IMG/VR virus record: IMGVR_UViG_3300046507_000773
Location: 124,001 to 188,000 of that record
DNA from: a virus
Strand: one strand, 5' to 3'
Length of the DNA stretch: 64,000 bases
The notes beneath the pieces were generated by a model. It searched no databases. It saw only the letters and a list, made by a program, of their open reading frames with translations, and was not told the DNA's origin. The translations under genes and the position numbers were made by a program. Of the stretch, positions 7,520-16,009 are shown piece by piece (within the stretch, counting starts at the first letter, position 1; each line of letters starts with the position of its first letter).

Positions 7520-8383
7520 TTACAGCTTCACAGCTTGCGAGCCCAGGGTTTCCATGCCGTTCTCGTACGACTTCTTGGTTGCCAGGATGTTGTTATCGAT
7601 GGCGTCCACGAAGGCCGGACGGTTGTTCGGATTGGCACCGGTCATGTTCATCGCTTGCATGACTTTCTGTGCGAAAGCCAGCACGCCGTTGGTGCTCTGC
7701 CACACACCCGTGAACTGGATGTTGTACGTGGTGAGTTCAGCGGCGGCGGTCAGCTCGCGACGACCGATGTTTTCACCGCTGGACTTCGGCATGATGTTCG
7801 TGCCGAGCCATGCCTTGAGAGGCGCGGTGTGCTGGACGTTCGGCTCGTAAGCCAAGATCGTGCAGCCCTGGACGTCCGGCAGCAGGTCTGCCGGGCGGTT
7901 GGCGCGAGTCATCACGTTGGCGACCTTGGTGTTCGGGTCCATGATGAGTTCGGTGATCCAGCCTTCGAGCAGTGCTGCGAACGGCATGCCGTCCTTCTCG
8001 TCGACGGTGATGGCCAACTGGGTACGAGCACGGGTCACGTTGGTCGCGTGTTCCTGCTGTTCGCCAGCGCCGCCAACCGGCGTCTCTGCGTATTCGACTT
8101 CGAGACCACGAGCGAAGCCTTCGACGGTCTTCGGATGCAGTTCGAAGAAAGCACGCAGAGCAGCGCGCCAGTAGTCCGGGTTATCCAGGTAGTCGACGCC
8201 GCCGGGCGCCGCCACCAGGACCAACACCAGGTTCTTACGGATGTAAGCGGTGTTGTTGATGATTTCGGTGAACTCAGGAGCCCAGCCGAATTCCCCGCCG
8301 TAGGCGGGGTTCAGCATTGGAGCCACGGAGTTCGCAGCGAAACCTTCCTTGTTTTTCAGGATGGAGTCTGCGATGCGGTTCAT
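7520..8383 (-). CDS. Tail tube protein, phiKZ-like
   Basis: This 287-residue protein is encoded directly after the sheath gene with a 4-base ATGA overlap, the order seen for phiKZ gp29 (sheath) and gp30 (tube). The sequence is beta-rich with little helix, and codon use is strongly biased to C-ending codons as in other high-output virion genes. The segment EGWITELIMDPNTK is shared with the short protein at 7005. Assignment rests on gene order and character, not on an alignment. Confidence 0.7.
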   Translation of the reverse strand: MNRIADSILKNKEGFAANSVAPMLNPAYGGEFGWAPEFTEIINNTAYIRKNLVLVLVAAPGGVDYLDNPDYWRAALRAFFELHPKTVEGFARGLEVEYAETPVGGAGEQQEHATNVTRARTQLAITVDEKDGMPFAALLEGWITELIMDPNTKVANVMTRANRPADLLPDVQGCTILAYEPNVQHTAPLKAWLGTNIMPKSSGENIGRRELTAAAELTTYNIQFTGVWQSTNGVLAFAQKVMQAMNMTGANPNNRPAFVDAIDNNILATKKSYENGMETLGSQAVKL

Positions 8384-10470
8384 TGCGGGAGGTCCTCGTT
8401 ACGGAAGGATTCGACGCTGATGGTACCGACCGTGTGCATGGTGTTCGTGTAGACGCCAATCGGCAGCGTCCAGCTGTAACCACGCTTCTGGTCACCACCG
8501 GTGACGTAAGCCTTCGGGATGATGGTGGCACGACCGTCGAAACGACCTTCGGTCAGTTCGATGACGCGTTTGTTGATGGCATCGCACAGCTGGCCAGGGG
8601 TCAGCTTGCTGTTGCCCGAGAATTCCTTGCGGACCCGGTCAGCCACCTTCTGCACTTGCACGCAGATCAGCATGGTGAAGATGCTGGTCAGCACGGACGT
8701 GTCATTACCGTAGACAGTTTTGAACGCCGGGAAGTACACGCTCTTGCGCTGGAACGACTCGACCCAGTTCAGGCCGTTTGCCCAGTCCTTGTTACGGACC
8801 GAAGCCGGCGTGAAGGTCACGTTGATGTCCGTGAACATCGACACTTGAGCCAGATCGCCCGACGAGAAGTCGTTGGCCGATTTCCAGATGCCGTTGCCTG
8901 CGCCCATGTAAGCCGCAGCTTTGGCCGCGAATTCATGGATCAGCGGCAGCTGACCTTTCCACTGGCTGTTCAGCAACTTGCCGTGACGACCGAAGATCGC
9001 GCAGCGAGTCACCTCGGTACCGAAGAACTCGGATTCCGGGTAGTTCTTTGCACGGGTGCGCAGGGCGATTGCCAGAGCCGATTCCTCGGAGGCAGTCAGC
9101 TTGCGTGCACCAGCTTCGTAGGTCGCCAGGAACACAGCGGTGTCCTTGCGGTAGCCGATGAAGTTCAGCAGGTCGTACTTGGTCGCGAGCGGGTAGCCCG
9201 AGTCCAGCAGAACCGATTCCGGGTACAGCGCCATGTCGACGAATTCGTCGGACGGGTCGTTGTAACGCTTGGCCATGTTCGACACCAGTTCAGCGAACTT
9301 GGCATCGGTCAGGGTGCCATCGCCGCCGCCGAGGGCGTAGATGGTCGACGAGTCGTTCAGGGCCACGCTGTTGGCGGTACCGGTCACGATCACGTAGGTG
9401 TTGTACGGCGTACCTGCGGAGGTCTGGCCACCGATCAGGTTGAAGCGGTACAGGTCGCTGTCGTCGCCCTTGAAGTCCGAGTTCTCGTCGTTGACGGCAG
9501 CTTCTGCTGCTTGGAACTGGGCCAGCAGGGTGTCGATGTTGTCCTGGTAGACGTGCATACGACCGAACGGGCCGTAGGTGTCCGGATACACCGGGTCGTT
9601 CAGCTTCTGGTAAGCGTCGATGAACTTGTCGCCCACGTACATTTCGGTTTCAACAGCCGAGTTGAACGCGCCCGGTTTCAGGGCCACGTCGATGTACTGC
9701 TCGCCGTCCACGGTGTTCACGAGCGTACCGGTGCTGTTCGCATCGTTACGGGTGAAGCAGGCCATGCGGAACGGGTAGAAACCGTCAGCGCCGAGGACGC
9801 GATCGTCCACCGGGTTGCTCGAACGCAGGGTCGGTGCCCAGATGCGCACGCCCATGTTGCGGCCGTGTTCGCCCTGGTGCGGCACTTCCTGGTCGAACAG
9901 CGGAATACGCTGCGACTGGGTTTCGCTGCTGCCGTCGGTCTGGTCACCGGCCTTGATATCGGCCAGGCCGAAGGTGTCGGTACCGTCTTCGCCGACTTCG
10001 ACTTCTTCGACGACGAACTTCACCTGGTAACCGCCTGCCTTACCAGCGGCCGGAACTGGGTTACCGCTGACGTCGGTCTTGATCGAGCCGTCGGGGTTCT
10101 TGACGTACTGCTGGATTTGCGTCGGGAGGACGTCCAGCGAGAAGCGCAGCGTAGCAGGCTTCGGTGCATCGTCGGGTACCATGCGCTGGCCCATGACCAG
10201 GGCGCCGGCGCCGACGACGTTGCCCAGCATCACGGTGGCGTGGTTCGCCCACTTCTTGCGAAGGTCCGTGGTGTCGGGGTGATACATTTGCGAAAGGCCA
10301 TTACCGCCGACCAACTGGGGAATCGTCGGTCCCCACTTGGCAAAGAACGGAATCTTGGCCAGGAAGGTAGGTAAGGCTTCCGCTTCGATATCGAGGGCTC
10401 GCGTGCTCTGGTCGTTGATACCGAGCATGATCGACATCGGAGCGGCATTGACAATCTTATCGGTCGTCAT
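8380..10470 (-). CDS. Contractile tail sheath protein, phiKZ gp29-like
   Basis: The 696-residue length fits the phiKZ sheath (about 695). The protein begins with a short hydrophobic arm (MTTDKIVNAAPMSIMLGIND). It has a long Thr/Gly/Asp-rich middle (insertion domain) and a C-terminal segment containing RNKDWANGLNWVESFQRKS and AYVTGGDQKRGYSWTLPIGV, typical of a sheath handshake region. The start follows GACAGGACAAAGAC. Sheath subunits surround the tube and contract to drive DNA delivery. Heavy use of C-ending codons fits several hundred copies per virion. Confidence 0.8.
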   Translation of the reverse strand: MTTDKIVNAAPMSIMLGINDQSTRALDIEAEALPTFLAKIPFFAKWGPTIPQLVGGNGLSQMYHPDTTDLRKKWANHATVMLGNVVGAGALVMGQRMVPDDAPKPATLRFSLDVLPTQIQQYVKNPDGSIKTDVSGNPVPAAGKAGGYQVKFVVEEVEVGEDGTDTFGLADIKAGDQTDGSSETQSQRIPLFDQEVPHQGEHGRNMGVRIWAPTLRSSNPVDDRVLGADGFYPFRMACFTRNDANSTGTLVNTVDGEQYIDVALKPGAFNSAVETEMYVGDKFIDAYQKLNDPVYPDTYGPFGRMHVYQDNIDTLLAQFQAAEAAVNDENSDFKGDDSDLYRFNLIGGQTSAGTPYNTYVIVTGTANSVALNDSSTIYALGGGDGTLTDAKFAELVSNMAKRYNDPSDEFVDMALYPESVLLDSGYPLATKYDLLNFIGYRKDTAVFLATYEAGARKLTASEESALAIALRTRAKNYPESEFFGTEVTRCAIFGRHGKLLNSQWKGQLPLIHEFAAKAAAYMGAGNGIWKSANDFSSGDLAQVSMFTDINVTFTPASVRNKDWANGLNWVESFQRKSVYFPAFKTVYGNDTSVLTSIFTMLICVQVQKVADRVRKEFSGNSKLTPGQLCDAINKRVIELTEGRFDGRATIIPKAYVTGGDQKRGYSWTLPIGVYTNTMHTVGTISVESFRNEDLPQ

Positions 10471-10684
10471 GTCTTTGTCCTGTCACTGTGATAAATGGTA
10501 TGGTTTCTGAGGCGATGCCGTGCATCATACTAATTAAAAAATTACTGCGAGTCTAATACACCGCACGAAATCTCGTCGGTTAAGAAAATATGGGCTAGCC
10601 AGTATTTTATTTAACATAGAATGACAGGTAACGTTTCCCACGTTTCTCACATTACGCTGATCGTCGTATCAATAGGACACGAAC

Positions 10685-11617
10685 ATGACTACTTACAATT
10701 CCGCATACGAGACGACTGCTACGCAGGGTTTCGTCATGCAAAAAATCATGACGGCTCTGAAAGAGGCACTGTACTCGAGCGAAGTTCGTCAAGTGGAAGG
10801 CTGGCCCATCTTCATGGTTGAAGGCTGCGGTCGCTACGGTGAAGCTGTGCCGTCGTTCGCTCATCCGCTCGCTTTCCCCTACAAGGGCTATGGCGATGAG
10901 AAGGAAGAACAATACATCGCTGTCGACATGCGCGCTTTCGGCCGCTTCGACCAGCGTGAAAACGAGTTCGTCGTGGGTCCCAACAAGGTCCAGTACAACC
11001 TGGCCCTGACCCGCGCAAAGCTGACCTCGGTCTGGATCAATCGCGACAAAGAAATCCTGCGTGATGTCTCGCAAATGCCGATGGCAGTGTACTCGGCATG
11101 GATCTCGGAAAACATCGCGCGCCGCTACGCTCTGGACCCGCAAGAACAGTTCACCCTGGCGATCCTCGCTGGCGTGTTCTACTACTCGCTGTTCCACGAC
11201 GAGCCAGAACTCGACGAGCGCAACCAGATGCGCGTCGTGAATGCGATCGCTCGTGGCCTGCGTTGCCAAACGGCTGACGTCATGAAAGTGACGGATCAGG
11301 TCTCGGTCATTCCGAACATGACTGCGTTCTGCGAAAAGGCTGCCGAGATCGCATCGCCCATCCGTCTGGATAAACTGTCCGCCGGTGTGCTCATCACCCT
11401 GCTGGGCTTTACCTGGTACGGCACCAACGACAAAGAAATGCTGGCCGTGGCCATCGAGCATCCGCCGACCTGGATCGCCATGCTGATGGGTGCCGCTTCC
11501 GAGCGTTACTACCACAACACGCAGCTGGCCAAGCTGGTGGAGCGCTTCAGCAAAAACGACATCGGCAAGAACTTCATGCATTCCGTCCTCAAAATGCTGG
11601 ACGTCGTCAACCGATAA
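10685..11617 (+). CDS. Probable virion-associated protein, phiKZ gp28 position
   Basis: This 310-residue protein is divergent from the sheath gene. The N-terminal 120 residues are mixed; residues about 120-300 are mainly helical (DKEILRDVSQMPMAVYSAWI). It lies between the sheath and the terminase, with two other large genes, in the place of phiKZ genes 26-28, several of which are virion proteins. No domain was recognised. Neck, completion or head-tail joining roles are possible but unproven. Confidence 0.7.
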   Translation: MTTYNSAYETTATQGFVMQKIMTALKEALYSSEVRQVEGWPIFMVEGCGRYGEAVPSFAHPLAFPYKGYGDEKEEQYIAVDMRAFGRFDQRENEFVVGPNKVQYNLALTRAKLTSVWINRDKEILRDVSQMPMAVYSAWISENIARRYALDPQEQFTLAILAGVFYYSLFHDEPELDERNQMRVVNAIARGLRCQTADVMKVTDQVSVIPNMTAFCEKAAEIASPIRLDKLSAGVLITLLGFTWYGTNDKEMLAVAIEHPPTWIAMLMGAASERYYHNTQLAKLVERFSKNDIGKNFMHSVLKMLDVVNR

Positions 11618-11621
11618 CCTC

Positions 11622-11673
11622 TTTCGCCATATCGCCTCTCGATTTACTTCGGGGGCGGTATGGCTTTTTTTCT
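11622..11673 (+). terminator. Hairpin terminator
   Basis: CCATA-CGCC pairs with GGCGG-TATGG (imperfect) and is followed by CTTTTTTTC. It lies just before the ribosome binding site of the gene at 11687. Confidence 0.65.
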
Positions 11674-11686
11674 CACAAGGAAAGCC

Positions 11687-14251
11687 ATGTTTGACTACAT
11701 TGCGGACTACGCGCTGAAAAACGTGTGGTGTACGCCAGGTCAAGACAAGGAAGCAGTGTTAAAGCTGCCCCGTGTCTCTCCCAAGACGGGAATCTGGAAT
11801 CGCATCGAAGTGATGCGAGTCGTCTACACGCTGCCTGAGCAAGGTGTGCGCTTTCACGTTTTCCAAGTCGGCCAATTGAATCCCCTCATCCTTGGCTTGA
11901 CGGCCATCGATAAGAAGTGGGTGTCGTTTGCTGACGCGTGCAACAACGAATCGCTCGTGGCATACCTCTACTCGGCAAAGGGCTATCGCTTCCCATTGTC
12001 GCAAGCCTGGTATTACGTCACGGCGGACAAGAACGTTTTGGTCGCCATCAAAGACCAAGCGAAGATTGGTTCGAACCTGGGTCTGGAAGACTTCTTCATC
12101 CGGGTCTATTCGAACGCCTACTTCAACACCGACCGCGCTGACACGGCGTACGACTACATCAAGGTCAAGGGTGCCACGGTGAAAGACACCGCGTCCATCC
12201 TGGCTTTGCAAAACGAGTACAACAAGCTTGCGTTGCAACCGGGCTTGGTCACGGCCTGGGTCAATGGCTACCAAGTGTCGGGGATCGACCTCTTTACTGC
12301 GGCTCCGGGTGACGTCGTCGAATACATGTTCGATGGCTCGATTTACCGCACGCTCGATTTTGCGGTGTCCGATCTGTCGGCGTACACGAGCACCTTGGAT
12401 GGCAAGAAGAAGTTCCTCTTGCACTCCTTGATCGGTTCGGACACGATTGACTTCGTGGACGACATCGACGTGATCCTCTACAAGCCCGGCATGAATGGTC
12501 GCTTTAAAGGCGTGTACTTCCACCAGAACCAGGAAGACGCACTTCGCATGGTCACGCACTGCGATTACGGTATCGCTGTGCCTTACCTCGAAGCCATCGC
12601 GGGAGCACAACCAGGCTGGGACAACGTGATGGATCTGCGCATCCGTTTGCACGTCCGTAAAGCAGGCTGGAAGCGTTCGCTGGTCTACGAGGCTAGTCGG
12701 ATCAAAGAGCTCTACAAAATGGCGCCTAGCGACGTTCTGAAGGCAATGACGGGTGTTGACTCAACCGTCTCGCCGTGGCGTGCTGAAAAGCTGGAAGCTA
12801 CCGGTTACTGCGAAGTCATGCGCTTCAAGGGAACCGATCTTCCGCCCGAACTCGTGCAGAACTGCTTTGGCTACAATGCGCTTTCGAAATTCATCGGTGA
12901 CACGCCGATGGTGCCGCGCTTTGAGTCTTCGCAAAAAGTCGTGGACATGCCAATCGGTGTTCAATCGCTTGCAGCAGCGTACGAGTACGACCAAGACGGT
13001 CTGCTCATTAACTGGTACCAGCACATCGCAGGTACGACGTATGGCGTGCGTAACAGCAACGCTTCGCTCGTGGAAGTCATCAGCGGCGTTCCGAGCCGTC
13101 GTCTGGACGAAGTCTATGGCCAGTCCTCTGCTGCACTTGACCCGGCAACGGACTATCGCTTCTACATCTGCAACATCGTCTCCGGTGTTCCAGATAACCA
13201 CTGGGTGGATGTGACTGGCACGGACAAGTACACGGTGCTTAACGGCGCCATGATTTGGAACGTGGACCTGACTCGCGTCTATACGCTCGTTCGTGGCAAC
13301 CGCAACTTCCTCGCCTACACGCTCAACCTGAAAGCCGACCGCGGCTTCTTGAAGTTCAGTTTGACGACTGAACAGATGCGTGACGGCAAAGTGCAGGACT
13401 GGGTGATGCAAGTGCCGATGGGCGAGCTGGACCTGTTCCTCAACGACCATCCCATCATCGAAGGTTTGGACTACATCGTCAAGTTCCCGGAGATCACCAT
13501 CCTCAACAAGAAGTACATGGATGATCCCCTGAACAAGGAACAAAAGATCGACATTCGCTTTACGGGTTTTTGCAAGAGCGATATGTCGCGGGAAAAACTG
13601 GTGGACCAAGGTTTCATTCAACATGGCCTCTTGTCCAACAACAACCGGTTTGACCTGCGTGACGACAAGGTGCAGCGCATCATCGTTGACGGTCAGCTCT
13701 ACGCTCGAGACGAACTCAAGTTCGCTGAAACCAATAGCGGCGTCATTGTGCCGGATGCGAAGAACGGATTACCTTACCTGATCCGTGACATCGTAGTGCC
13801 GATGCGTGGCCTCGTGAAAGGTTCGACCTACGAACTACGTAGCCAAGCCCAAGTGGTGGACAAAGCAGTAGCGGATTACCTGAGCACGAAACTGCCAGGA
13901 CCGGTCTTTACCACGCCGAACGCGATCGAGTCACTCTATCCGATTTACAGCCCCTTCTTTGCGAACATCCTGTTCGATTTGAAGAGCGGTGCGATCGACA
14001 ATAGCTTGATCCAGCAACACTACAGCTCAGCTGATGTGATGGCTCTTTGCAAGAACTATGAGAGCCTCTTGCCATTCGATCCAACGCAGCAAGGGCAAGA
14101 ACCGGATGCCGACTACGTTGTGGTCCATCCTCACCCACTGCCAGGACCAATCGAAGTCGACCTGTATCAATATCGCTTCCTGGCCTCAGTCATCAAGCTT
14201 TACATGCGTAGCCTGTTGTCGATGGGCTCGCTCGTAACCATCAGTTCGTAA
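11687..14251 (+). CDS. Large probable virion protein, 854 residues, phiKZ gp27 position
   Basis: The start at 11687 follows ACAAGGAAAGCC; an ATG at 11660 lies inside the terminator hairpin and is rejected. The protein is beta-rich throughout with many Tyr, Asp and Gly residues and no enzyme motif. Its size and its position between sheath and terminase fit a structural component such as a baseplate, neck or portal-associated protein. It is spaced 13 bases from the next gene and likely co-transcribed with it. Confidence 0.7.
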   Translation: MFDYIADYALKNVWCTPGQDKEAVLKLPRVSPKTGIWNRIEVMRVVYTLPEQGVRFHVFQVGQLNPLILGLTAIDKKWVSFADACNNESLVAYLYSAKGYRFPLSQAWYYVTADKNVLVAIKDQAKIGSNLGLEDFFIRVYSNAYFNTDRADTAYDYIKVKGATVKDTASILALQNEYNKLALQPGLVTAWVNGYQVSGIDLFTAAPGDVVEYMFDGSIYRTLDFAVSDLSAYTSTLDGKKKFLLHSLIGSDTIDFVDDIDVILYKPGMNGRFKGVYFHQNQEDALRMVTHCDYGIAVPYLEAIAGAQPGWDNVMDLRIRLHVRKAGWKRSLVYEASRIKELYKMAPSDVLKAMTGVDSTVSPWRAEKLEATGYCEVMRFKGTDLPPELVQNCFGYNALSKFIGDTPMVPRFESSQKVVDMPIGVQSLAAAYEYDQDGLLINWYQHIAGTTYGVRNSNASLVEVISGVPSRRLDEVYGQSSAALDPATDYRFYICNIVSGVPDNHWVDVTGTDKYTVLNGAMIWNVDLTRVYTLVRGNRNFLAYTLNLKADRGFLKFSLTTEQMRDGKVQDWVMQVPMGELDLFLNDHPIIEGLDYIVKFPEITILNKKYMDDPLNKEQKIDIRFTGFCKSDMSREKLVDQGFIQHGLLSNNNRFDLRDDKVQRIIVDGQLYARDELKFAETNSGVIVPDAKNGLPYLIRDIVVPMRGLVKGSTYELRSQAQVVDKAVADYLSTKLPGPVFTTPNAIESLYPIYSPFFANILFDLKSGAIDNSLIQQHYSSADVMALCKNYESLLPFDPTQQGQEPDADYVVVHPHPLPGPIEVDLYQYRFLASVIKLYMRSLLSMGSLVTISS

Positions 14252-14264
14252 TTGGAGAACCTCT

Positions 14265-15944
14265 ATGTCAACAATTAGCACCGCTGGTCTTGCCACCAGC
14301 GACGGCTTGACGGTGATCTACGCGCCCAATGAGCCGTGGCGTCCGTGGGCCATGAAAGACGTCTATCGTGGCGATGGCTGGCCGGGTCGTTACGTCCCGA
14401 AAGTCGGCGACTGGATCTACGACACCGATGCCAACGTCAAGTACAAATCGATCGGTCTGGACTTGACCACCATGCTGACCACGTTCCAGGAAGTCAAAGA
14501 GACGACCCAGATCGGCATGTCGGATGAAGACATCATCCTGGGCGTGGGTCCTGGTTCGTCGGAAGACACCTGGCGCTGCTACCTGGACAAGTCCGTGATG
14601 CCGTTCCTGCTGGCCACTGACCAGCGTTACGAAGTCAAGGGCGTCTCGGCTGTCAAGGCCAAGATCTTCCGTGGCACGGCACTGGACAATGATCAGAAGG
14701 TCGTCTCGGCCTTCTTTGATCCGTCGGGCAAACTCCTGGGTGAAGACATTCCCCTGGAGCTCGTGCAAGAAGCAGGGAACATTTCGCGTAAGCAAATCCC
14801 GCCCTGCTACACGACTGAAGACATGCCGGACAACGAGCCCGTCACGGTTGCCGTCTACGGCGTCGCTGGCAACTTGCTCTCGAAACGCGTCATGCTGATC
14901 GAGAACACTGGCTTCGTGCGTACGCCTGGCAATGCCAAGAAGTACGTGACCGAGATCCGTCTGAAGTCGCCGTGGATGAGCAAGAGCAATCCGATGCAAC
15001 TGGACTACCCGCTCAATCTGCTGGCCCAAGGTCTGCAGCTGATGTGTCAGGTCGTCTATTCGGATGGCAGCTCGATCGATGTTCCAGTCGACGGCACGAA
15101 AGCTTCGGTCCATGGTCTGGAATCCTACGTGGCGACCATCGTCGGTCAACAAGTGGGCTTGGTCCTGACGTACAACCTGGCTGCCGATGAAGTGGCGTAC
15201 GACGTCGACGGCGTGGGTGAACTCAAGCACAAGTCGGCGATGTACACGGCCCTGACCAAGCCGATCGATGGCGCCTACTCGGTCAAGCTCTTCGGCTTCC
15301 CGGTCTGGGTGGATGGTTCGCACGGCTACCGGATGGAATGGTACCTGTACAACCTGGATCGTCAACAGGTGTTCAAAGTGACCCCGTACGTGAAGTACAA
15401 TGCGAACGTGGCCGCTTTCGATCCGCTGGCTTTCGGCGTGAAGCAAACGCTGTCGGTCTCGGTCAACCTGAAAGACGTCTCCGGCGCGTTCAACGCCTGG
15501 GTGCACACGCAAACCATCGACGTGGCGCTCATGGCGGCAGGTACTGCTCGTACGACCAACTGGACCATTGCATTCGACCCGATGCAAGATCCGCCGTACG
15601 GCAAGAACAATGCAGCGAAAACCACCTTCGTCAATTCCAACCAGTACAAGGTCCGGATCGATCAAGGTGAGCAAACGCAAGCTGCATGGCTCACCCGCCT
15701 GTTCCGCCTCACCAAGCCGCTCTACGATTCGAGCCGTGAAGTGCAAGCACCTGATCCGACCCACTTCGCTCTCGTCATCGGCGACAACGAAGTGCAGTTC
15801 CCGATCAGCGCCTGGTCGTCCGAGATGACCGTCAACTACCCGCTGAACAACAACGCGACCCTGTTCGTGAAGTTCTTCAAGCGTACGGCAGACAACGATA
15901 TCCAATTGGCTGTCGCAGGTCTGCCAATTTATCAGCAGAACTGA
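14265..15944 (+). CDS. Probable virion protein, 559 residues, phiKZ gp26 position
   Basis: A TTGGAGAACCTCT ribosome binding site precedes the ATG. The protein is beta-rich, with repeated short strands such as VTVAVYGVAGNLLSKRVMLI and QTLSVSVNLKDVSGAF that suggest stacked beta-sandwich domains. Codon bias is high. Together with the genes at 10685 and 11687 it forms a structural block leading to the terminase. No family was recognised. Confidence 0.7.
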   Translation: MSTISTAGLATSDGLTVIYAPNEPWRPWAMKDVYRGDGWPGRYVPKVGDWIYDTDANVKYKSIGLDLTTMLTTFQEVKETTQIGMSDEDIILGVGPGSSEDTWRCYLDKSVMPFLLATDQRYEVKGVSAVKAKIFRGTALDNDQKVVSAFFDPSGKLLGEDIPLELVQEAGNISRKQIPPCYTTEDMPDNEPVTVAVYGVAGNLLSKRVMLIENTGFVRTPGNAKKYVTEIRLKSPWMSKSNPMQLDYPLNLLAQGLQLMCQVVYSDGSSIDVPVDGTKASVHGLESYVATIVGQQVGLVLTYNLAADEVAYDVDGVGELKHKSAMYTALTKPIDGAYSVKLFGFPVWVDGSHGYRMEWYLYNLDRQQVFKVTPYVKYNANVAAFDPLAFGVKQTLSVSVNLKDVSGAFNAWVHTQTIDVALMAAGTARTTNWTIAFDPMQDPPYGKNNAAKTTFVNSNQYKVRIDQGEQTQAAWLTRLFRLTKPLYDSSREVQAPDPTHFALVIGDNEVQFPISAWSSEMTVNYPLNNNATLFVKFFKRTADNDIQLAVAGLPIYQQN

Positions 15945-15950
15945 TGAGTA

Positions 15951-16000
15951 CCGCCGGCTCACCTTCCGAAGTATTGGAGGGTGGGTCGGCAGTATGAAAG
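15951..16000 (+). other. Intercistronic hairpin before the terminase gene
   Basis: GCCGGCTCACC-TTCC pairs with GGAGGGTGGGTCGGC around GAAGTATT, with one mismatch and G-T pairs. No T-run follows; the terminase Shine-Dalgarno (GAAAGG) comes right after. It may attenuate, protect or mark an RNA processing site. Confidence 0.5.
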
Positions 16001-16009
16001 GATTTAACA

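Noticed and set aside
8317-10374. A 685-codon plus-strand open frame opposite the sheath gene
   Set aside because: It is a shadow of the sheath gene; composition is typical of antisense frames and the phiKZ-like sheath and tube pair explains the region.
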